A stretch of 64,000 nucleotides of DNA from Micromussa lordhowensis (lineage: Eukaryota > Cnidaria > Anthozoa > Scleractinia > Lobophylliidae). The stretch lies in contig CAXHUQ010000516.1 in NCBI GenBank assembly GCA_964020085.1, positions 17,607 to 81,606 of the forward strand, written 5' to 3'. Below the pieces are notes generated by a model that was not told the DNA's origin, searched no databases, and saw only the letters and a program-made list of their open reading frames with translations. The position numbers and the translations under genes were made by a program. Shown one piece after another: positions 63,254 through 64,000 of this stretch (positions within the stretch are counted from its first letter, which is position 1; each line of letters opens with the position of its first letter).

Positions 63254-63841
63254 GCCCGTTTGCTAATTAGCCGAACTTTGCGCGCGTCGCAACTTTGCAA
63301 ACTAATACCACCAAAGCACTCCCGGGGTCGGTCCGGGTTCAAATGCGAAGTATCGGAGCTGCGCAAAATCTCGCACTATGCTAATCAGCCCGGCAGATCC
63401 CCAGGCGTGGCCGGCTGGCTGACTAGTTAGCCGAGCTTGACGCGTGTCGCAACTTGGCAAACTAATGGCACCAAAGCACTCCTGGGGTGGGTCCGGGTCC
63501 ACATGCAAAGTTTCGGAGCTGCGCGAAATCTCGCACTATGCTAACCAGCCCGTTTGCTAATTAGCCGAACTTTGCGCGCGTCGCAACTTTGCAAACTAAT
63601 ACCACCAAAGCACTCCCGGGGTCGGTCCGGGTCCAAATGCGAAGTATCGGAGCTGCGCAAAATCTCGCACTATGCTAATCAGCCCGGCAGATCCCCAGGC
63701 GTGGCCGGCTGGCTGACTAGATAGCCGAGCTTGACGCGTGTCGCAACTTGGCAAACTAATGGCACCAAAGCACTCCTGGGGTGGGTCCGGGTCCACATGC
63801 AAAGTTTCGGAGCTGCGCGAAATCTCGCACTATGCTAACCA

Positions 63842-64000
63842 GCCCGTTTGCTAATTAGCCGAACTTTGCGCGCGTCGCAACTTTGCAAACTAATACCACC
63901 AAAGCACTCCCGGGGTCGGTCCGGGTCCAAATGCGAAGTATCGGAGCTGCGCAAAATCTCGCACTATGCTAATCAGCCCGGCAGATCCCCAGGCGTGGCC
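63842..64000. repeat. Partial last unit, cut by the window edge
   Basis: The first 159 bp of unit 218 are present: all of half A and 25 bp of half B. It carries 94G and no rare marker. The array clearly continues beyond the window on this side. Confidence 0.95.

Larger units (their letters stand above)
1..64000. repeat. 294-bp tandem satellite array filling the window
   Basis: The same unit recurs without a break from the first to the last base, always in the same orientation. There are 217 complete units and a partial 218th; lengths add up as 217 x 294, plus seven 6-bp insertions, plus one 1-bp insertion, plus 159 bp of partial unit. Neighbouring units differ by a few substitutions only. 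No unique flank, transposon, inversion or gene interrupts it. Known satellites of this kind build centromeric, pericentromeric or subtelomeric heterochromatin in eukaryotes; which of these applies cannot be told from the sequence. I do not recognise the family. I checked by eye for the 17-bp CENP-B box pattern in the unit on both strands and did not find it. Confidence 0.98.
38815..64000. repeat. Right haplotype domain of the array
   Basis: From 38815 the units show a different set of linked markers: 1C with 20A at the left end of many 231C units, 86T units, 174A units, hexamer insertions with 247A in the next unit, and 161A units that carry 94A. The left-domain markers 67A, 82A, 171G, 177A, 202G, 241T, 262A and 279T disappear. 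The change is sharp at the scale of one or two units, apart from the island at 2059-4122 and the two 174A units at 7945-8532. Confidence 0.8.

Noticed and set aside
1..64000. CRISPR array
   Set aside because: Repeats and 'spacers' are not distinguishable: the whole 294-bp unit is conserved, and no variable spacers exist between short repeats.
1..64000. Ribosomal RNA intergenic spacer or 5S gene array
   Set aside because: I see no rRNA gene segment, no 5S internal promoter and no T-run terminator in the unit; all bases of each unit belong to the A/B dimer.
1..64000. CENP-B box in the unit
   Set aside because: TTCG and CGGG elements exist, but not at the spacing of the TTCG-4N-A-2N-CGGG pattern on either strand.
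1..64000. Bacterial or phage origin, or an operon-like system
   Set aside because: There are no coding regions of ordinary size. Sixty-four kb of near-identical 294-bp units with higher-order layout is a eukaryotic satellite pattern.
1..64000. Pure assembly artefact (repeated copying of one read)
   Set aside because: Units carry many different linked and private variants in a structured order, which copying of one segment would not give. Local collapse or false duplication cannot be excluded without reads.
1..64000. Telomeric repeat or transposon remnants within the array
   Set aside because: Scanning the unit and the irregular units showed no short telomere-type repeat, terminal repeats, target-site duplications or poly-A tract.

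Overview
The whole window is one uninterrupted tandem satellite array. A unit of 294 bp is repeated head to tail on the same strand about 217.5 times: 217 complete units and a 159-bp partial unit at the right edge. I see no gene, RNA gene, transposon, inversion or unique sequence anywhere in the 64 kb, and neither array edge is present. This points to a eukaryotic centromeric, pericentromeric or subtelomeric heterochromatin block, probably from a long-read assembly. I do not recognise the satellite family and cannot name the lineage. GC is about 56 % (166 of 294 bases in unit 1). CpG is not depleted, with 24 CpG in unit 1 against about 23 expected.

Each unit is an old dimer. Half A (unit positions 1-134) and half B (135-294) align at 116 of 134 positions (about 87 %) once a 26-bp segment found only in B (unit positions 140-165) is set aside. 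Whole units differ from each other by only a few substitutions, so the 294-bp dimer is what is now being homogenised. Six units are 300 bp plus one more (seven in all) because of an extra GGGTCC hexamer, and one unit is 295 bp.

A small set of linked marker bases sorts the units into types and shows a higher-order layout. I use unit coordinates for markers: 231C or 231G, 94A or 94G, 161A, 67A, 86T, 174A, 171G and so on. Region by region: 1-2058 has a 3-unit period (882 bp). 2059-4122 is an island of units otherwise typical of the far right side. 3535-12354 is a duplicated run of about 15 units. 12355-36756 holds four blocks of 14 to 24 units plus a truncated fifth, each opened by a 171G unit. 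36757-38814 is a transition. 38815-64000 is a second haplotype domain rich in 1C/20A, 86T, 174A and hexamer-bearing units, with an exact-length 3246-bp duplication at 49405-55896 and a three-times repeated run near 39.7, 47.1 and 60.9 kb.

No genes work together here. The biology that can be read is that of array evolution: unequal exchange, segmental duplication, conversion between units, and CpG-type point mutation. A 68-codon open frame recurs on the minus strand in nearly every unit, but I judge it a by-product of the repeat. The strongest local novelty is a canonical G-quadruplex motif that exists only in the seven hexamer-bearing units.
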